Assembly: GCA_948567375.1 (NCBI GenBank)
Contig: OX419760.1
Coordinates: forward strand, 4,712,001-4,776,000
Direction of reading: 5' to 3'
From: Lunularia cruciata
Taxonomy: Eukaryota > Streptophyta > Marchantiopsida > Lunulariales > Lunulariaceae
Length of the DNA: 64,000 nucleotides
Numbering within the stretch: the first letter of the stretch is position 1; each line of letters begins with the position of its first letter. Positions 59,096 to 64,000 of the stretch are shown here, in pieces. The position numbers were made by a program, and so were the translations under genes. The notes below the pieces were generated by a model, which worked only from the letters and a program-made list of their open reading frames with translations, was not told the origin of the DNA and searched no databases.

Positions 59096-61144
59096 CGTAC
59101 TACTGCTCCGCATACTAGAACTGAGTACGGGGAGTGTCTTGTGTGACCTCCCGACCAGATACAGTTACGCGTCCCTGAGATGTACACGTGACTCCTGGTA
59201 ATGTCATTGAGAGAGAATCCTGGTGGCCCAAATCCCGAGCATAATCATCGTCCACAGTGAAGCCTAATATGAATCTGCCGAGATTCGTCGCGCTGAGTCT
59301 TGTTGGTTACTATGACGTTTTTGATTCCATCCAGCTTAGGTGTGCCATCATGTGAAGAAGTGTTGAATCTTCATTTGATTATGGGCTCCATCTGGATCGT
59401 CTTTCAGGGAGACGCACTGTGGCTGGATGCTCAACTCTTCAAAAGTTCAGAACATGTCTGGTGAGTTACTTCAGATTACGGTGTCAATGTGACTTGTATA
59501 TTGTACGTAAAAGTCCTGCAGAATTCGTCACAAGATGTTCACAGGATGCGAAGGATCAGCTACACATGTGCAGATCTCCTGTGAGTCACTTCACATGTCA
59601 CAATTCAAGATTCTGCACGATGAGATTCTTCAAATTTCAAGTCTAAAATCTCCTAGATCCAAGAATCATGGTGACTGGACCATGGCATGTGGCCACGGTT
59701 GTTGATTCTGGTCTCGCAAAGATCATGAAACCCTATATGGAGTATAGTAAGGATTTCACTCCGTGGCCTGTGGTTAAACACGGAATTAACTGAAGCTATG
59801 ATTTGCTTATAACAACCCTCAGGGACATTTAACTGGGTCAGCGAAGACGATAGAATTGAGGATCTTCCTAAGTTCCGAACAAGAATTCCCGGCGTAAAAA
59901 ACTTGTGGAACGCATTTTGCATTCCGCGGCCTTGGTTTACTTTGCCAGTTTATTTAACACTTCATTCTCGGTTTTACTATCTCCAAGACAGCAAGATTAG
60001 TGCTAATGTCTACAAAGAGGAAAATTGTTGCTTAGATTTCTAAATGTGCAAGTGCAGAATCACATCGACACATACTTGGGTTCTATGACTAGAATGACTA
60101 GAATGAGTATTATCCTCGCGTATTGATTTTGGCGACATAGTTGGTCAAGGAGTACATCGGGGCGCCTGACCGAGCAAATAGCCGAGGACTTCAGCTATTT
60201 GCTTTATATATCTTACCTATAACATCCAACAATGTAGAATTAAGGTGAATGGTGTCCTGCCGTGATGGCGTGAAGAGAACGGATTTACTTGGAGAAGCAC
60301 ATTTACATTAACAGGTCATAATAGCTAGCTCTTAAAAGGTAATCGAGTGCAAACCGTGATCGAAATTGGATGCAACTCGACCAGTGATTATAGGAGAACA
60401 TGAAACATCCACATATAATTTAGAGAATAGCCCATATCCAAGCTTGCATTACTTTAGATATGCGAAGCGACAGCATCTTCAGTGCTGAATTTGGTGTAAA
60501 CTAGTACTTGTTAGGAAGGCTGGCAGTCACAGTACCCAGCATTTCGCCGTAAATCTAACAGGTACAGCTTGCCCTAGCCAAATAGTTGGGATACTCGGCA
60601 CGTCGTACCTATACCGCATTGTCCCGCCCGTAAGTTGTCTAGCTAGTTTTCAAGTAATCCCAGGAAAAATTGACGGGTGCTGAAAATCTGAATTCTAAGT
60701 GAGCCCATGAATCTCATCTAGCAGATAATTTGAACTCCCGTGCTCCAGTTTCCTCCTCTAGACTGATCATGAGAGCGTCCCCGGCAGTTTCCCTTGAAGT
60801 GTTCACTGTCCCACCCAGGCCTAGGCGTACTATAGATATTGGTAGTAGCCAGGGTGAACTCACTGCGTTCCAAGTCGTTGTAAATTGTTTCACAAATATT
60901 ACCTTGAATGAAATAGATGAATAAGCCCACGATGCTGCTTCCGGAGCAAGTCTGCTGAGAGGATTTGTGAGAACGAAACTCCGTATTCCTTTCTACATGA
61001 AGACCAGTGCAAGGCCCTGTGTACTCCACGTTGTTGAAGGGCCCTTTGTTTGATGAACTTCAGAGCTCTGGATTTCTCCTAACGTCTATTTCACAATTCT
61101 TTGAGGTTAATCTTGATCTATTAGCTTGAAGTTCACAATGATAA
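59096..61144. other. Intergenic DNA, no gene seen
   Basis: Frames reach about 100 codons on the minus strand (60718-61029) without a domain. The composition is like gene-side DNA. The right part should include the 3' untranslated region of patellin B. Confidence 0.5.
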
Positions 61145-64000
61145 CTAACTGGACTCAGTTGAAGTTGTAACCTTCTTGATCATGTATCTGTAGATGACTG
61201 TCTTCTTCTTTCGCGACAAGTTCTCAATGGTGAGCACAATTTTTCCTGGCGTAGTAACCTTGAAGCTGTTGCGTACTGGTTCCGCCGTTGTTGCGGGCAG
61301 TTTCCTGACTTTCTCGACAAGAGTTATGTATGCACCCTCCTTGGATGGTACAAACTCAGCACCGTAGGTCACATCGTAACCAAGCACGGTCAAATCCCAC
61401 ACAACAGTTGATCCCACCTGAAATTTCATGCCCAATGAATATCATATGAGACAAAGATTAATACGTTCATTAGTTCGTCTTCCCAATAGCCTAAGGGCAA
61501 TAAATGCTGCGGGGATTGACCGTCATACCAATGATTCTAGTTTCAGTAGGTAATGGTTCAAAGGATGAGAGTTAAAGGAAGCATCGGATTGTATACCTCG
61601 GTAACAGGGATCTCGACGGGGAGTGACTTCCCGCCCTTTAACACCAAATCATGAACAGGAGCAGAGACACCTTCAAAGTCTGCGTCATTGACCCTGCTTA
61701 GACCCCCATACTGGATTGGGATGTTATCAGCAGAGATGAACCTGCAAGTTGACACAAAAGCCCGGGGGGTCATTTGAAATCATGCTGCTGTTTAAGAAGT
61801 TCGTATTCTCAAATGGACCATGAGAGTCAGATGAAACTTACCTTAACAAACATTCAGTGTTTTGGCCCGCGGGAGCAACGACGAACTTGCTCTTAGTCCT
61901 CTTTGAAAGGAGTGGGCTGATGACAGCGTACATGGCAGAGAAATATCTCGGGGCGTTGATAAACACCTGAAATAACAGAAGATGTTAATTTGGAGTTTTA
62001 TAAACTTGAAACTTGAAAACTGGGACGAACTTGGCGAAGAGACGGAACTAACCCTCTTAGAAGACAACTCCGGGTAGTTATCCTGCAAAAGGCTGACGGC
62101 CTGATTGGCAGCGGCCCTCAGGTCTCTCTTTGCTGAAACAGCTCCAGGAGCATTTTTGAGGTCAGTAATTTGAACCATAGCACTAGGACCCTCTGGAGTA
62201 AAGTTAAGAAGCTGGATTCCCTTCTCAAGAACTTGAACCCTCCATCTAAGGAAGTTAGTAAACTTGGCTGAATCTCCGAAAGTTTTCTGGTAGAGCTCCT
62301 TATCCTGGAACGATCCATAGACGTTGTAACAAACTGGGTGACCTTCCTTGGTCTGTCCATGCATGTATGCAACTCCGTCAAGCTCAGGTGCGAACTCTTC
62401 CTGGAGGAGGTTGTCAGCCTTGAATGTCTTTCTCCAGATTATGGTCTTCCTCAACTGACTGAAAGCATCCTTGACATTGAATTCACGAGCCCTTAGGAAC
62501 TTGAGGAGCACAACGTCCGTCCTCTTATCTCCTTTGGTGTAAAGAAGAGGTACTCCCCACAAAGAAATGTCCTCAGCCGGGGTACCATCCTCTAATTCAT
62601 ATTCAACTTCAGCGTCGACGGCCTCTGTGTCAGGGACCTTGGCCACTACTCCCTCGACAACATTAGCAATACCGACAAACTTTGTTTCTCCATCAGTGGT
62701 AGTTTTGGGTAGTAAATCATCAACCTTATCGTTAACAATAACTGTAGTGTTTTCTTCAAGCTTCTCTGCAGTAACAGGTGCAACCTTCTCCTCAATTTTC
62801 TCGGCGACCACTGGTGTAATCTTCGACTCCACTTTCTCTGCGACAACAGGAGCAACCTTTGCCTCTAATTTCTCAAGTACAGCTGATGCAGCCTTTGCCT
62901 CAACTTTCTCGGCAACAACAGGTGAAACCTTGACTTCAACCTTCGTCTCAGCTACACCAGGGGCAGCCTTTACCTCGACTTTCTTTGAGCTCTCAGCAGC
63001 AATAGGTGCAACCTTTGTCTCGACCTTCTTCTCAGCAACAGCTGGTAAAACCTTGGCTTCGACCTTCTTTTCAAGGACAACAGGTGCAACCTTTGCGTCG
63101 ACCTTTTTCCCAGCAACGGCCGGTGAAACTTTGGCCTCTGCCTTCTTCTCTGGGACAGCACCTACAACCTTTGCCTCAACCTTCTTCGAGTTTTCAGCCA
63201 CAGTAGGAGAAACCTTCGCCTCGACCTTCTTTTCAGGAACAACAGGTGCAGCCTTTGCCTCGACCTTCTTCTCAGGAACAACAGGTGCAGCCTTTGCCTC
63301 GACCTTCTTCTCAGGAACAACAGGTGCAGCCTTTACCTCGACCTTCTTCTCAGTAATAACAGGTGCAGACTTTGCCTCGACCTTCTTCTCAGCAACAACA
63401 GGGACAGCCTTTGCCTCGACCTTCTTCTCAGCAACAACAGGTGCAGCCTTTGCCTCGACCTTCTTCTCAGCAACAACAGGTGCAGCCTTTGCCTCGACCT
63501 TCTTATCAGCGACAATAGGTGGAGTCGCTGCCTCGCTCTTCTTCTCGGCAATAACAGGTGCAACCTTGGCCTCGACCTTCTTATCAGCGACAACAGGTGG
63601 AGTCGCTGCCTCGACCTTCTTCTCGAAGACAACAGGTGCAACCGCTGCCTCAACCTTCTTCTCAGCAACAGCAGGTTCAACCTTGGCCTCAATTTTCTCA
63701 GCAACAGTTTGAGCCTTATCGTCAACCTTCACAGCTTCAGCAGAGGGGGCTTCTTTTCCCTTCTCTTCTACGTCTGCAGGTGTGTCTATCCCTGATGTAG
63801 CTGAGGTTTCAGCAACTGGAGTCTCAACAGAGGAGATTGGTCTTACTTCTTCCTTTTCCGCTTCGATAGGTGCGATAACAGGTGGTTTGCGGCTCTGTAG
63901 TTCAATTGCTTTGGGTGCCTTCACGACCTTCTTGACAATTTTGAATTCGCTGTTGTGGATAGCCTTCTCAATCCTAAGCCTGAATTCTTCCAGAGCCTTT
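61145..64000 (-). CDS. Patellin-like protein B (SEC14 plus GOLD), partial at window edge
   Basis: Exons on the minus strand are 64000-62053 (open at the edge), 61966-61842, 61741-61597 and 61417-61145 (stop included), with GT/AG borders. The visible protein starts within KALEEFRLRIEKAIHNSEFK, the helix that patellin A also has, so the true N-terminus lies beyond the window. Then come about twenty 13-residue units of type KVEAKAAPVVAEK, DISLWGVPLLYTKGDKRTDV (CRAL-TRIO-N), the SEC14 domain (GHPVCYNVYG, DNYPELSSKR joined to VFINAPRYF), IPIQYGGLS, and the C-terminal GOLD domain (TVVWDLTVLGYDVTYGAEF, KKKTVIYRYMI). Exon 2 has the same 125-nt length as in patellin A and all phases agree, so the two are paralogues. 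The frame reads from the edge without a start, so no ATG is assigned. Confidence 0.95.
62750..63700 (-). repeat. 39-bp minisatellite inside patellin B
   Basis: Tandem 39-bp units, on the + strand CCTCGACCTTCTTCTCAGCA then ACAACAGGTGCAGCCTTTG, encode a 13-residue Lys/Glu/Ala/Val/Pro unit about twenty times. The middle units (about 63220-63500) are almost identical, and the outer ones diverge. Confidence 0.9.

Noticed and set aside
62750-63700. Regular short repeats resembling a CRISPR array
   Set aside because: The 39-bp units are contiguous, without spacers, and lie in frame in a protein gene of a plant-like genome.
62567-63712. Long + strand open frame (381 codons) rich in Ser, Thr, Ala and Phe
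   Set aside because: It is the antisense shadow of the 39-bp minisatellite in patellin B, whose unit length is a multiple of three and keeps several frames open.
63922-63924. Start of patellin B near 63924
   Set aside because: The codon there is GTG in the middle of a conserved helix that patellin A also has; the frame stays open to the window edge, so the start is outside.

Overview
The window reads as nuclear DNA of a land plant. It has spliced genes with GT/AG introns, a class III (secretory) peroxidase with the classic four-exon layout, two patellin (CRAL-TRIO plus GOLD) genes, and nested plant Ty3/gypsy retrotransposons. I cannot name the species. The compact introns and the style of the repeats would fit a non-seed plant such as a bryophyte, but that is a guess. 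No rRNA, tRNA, CRISPR or bacterial operon structure is visible.

Host genes. Three are well supported: a class III peroxidase on + (15746-17571, 4 exons, 356 aa) and two patellin paralogues on the minus strand. Patellin A (22372-25241, 4 exons, 817 aa) is complete. Patellin B (61145 to beyond 64000) runs off the right edge. The paralogues share exon phases and their second exons are both 125 nt. Both have long, low-complexity, charged N-termini built from different minisatellites (36-bp units in A, 39-bp units in B). About 36 kb, much of it mobile elements, separates them. One further open stretch (28064-28580, +) may be an exon of an unrecognised gene.

Mobile DNA, left to right. At 3.0-14.2 kb there is a heavily decayed minus-strand gypsy element (gag zinc knuckle, protease, RT and RNase H traces, one LTR at 10430-10989), a + strand RNase H/integrase remnant at 12.57-13.83 kb, and a pair of direct repeats at 3.0-3.5 and 13.8-14.2 kb. 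At 30.1-31.7 kb (-) and 56.3-58.6 kb (+) lie two decayed copies of a non-LTR-like reverse transcriptase. Each is followed by a short module starting with a GGGGCTTAGCCCC stem, and two further isolated modules sit near 1 kb. At 31.7-34.8 kb there is a short minus-strand LTR element with little coding capacity. At 34.85-52.84 kb there is a three-element nest. An old gypsy copy (E0) was interrupted inside its integrase region by a younger copy of its own family (E1, 37865-45682). It was interrupted again, further on, by an unrelated chromodomain gypsy element (E2, 46208-51856) flanked by a GTTCA target duplication.

How it fits together. The peroxidase would act in the secretory pathway and cell wall. 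The patellins would act in phosphoinositide-linked membrane traffic. Nothing indicates that they are co-regulated. The TE block appears silent: nearly all stop codons in E1 and E2 look like C-to-T (or G-to-A) changes, as expected for methylated, inactive copies. All repeat comparisons and difference counts here were made by eye.
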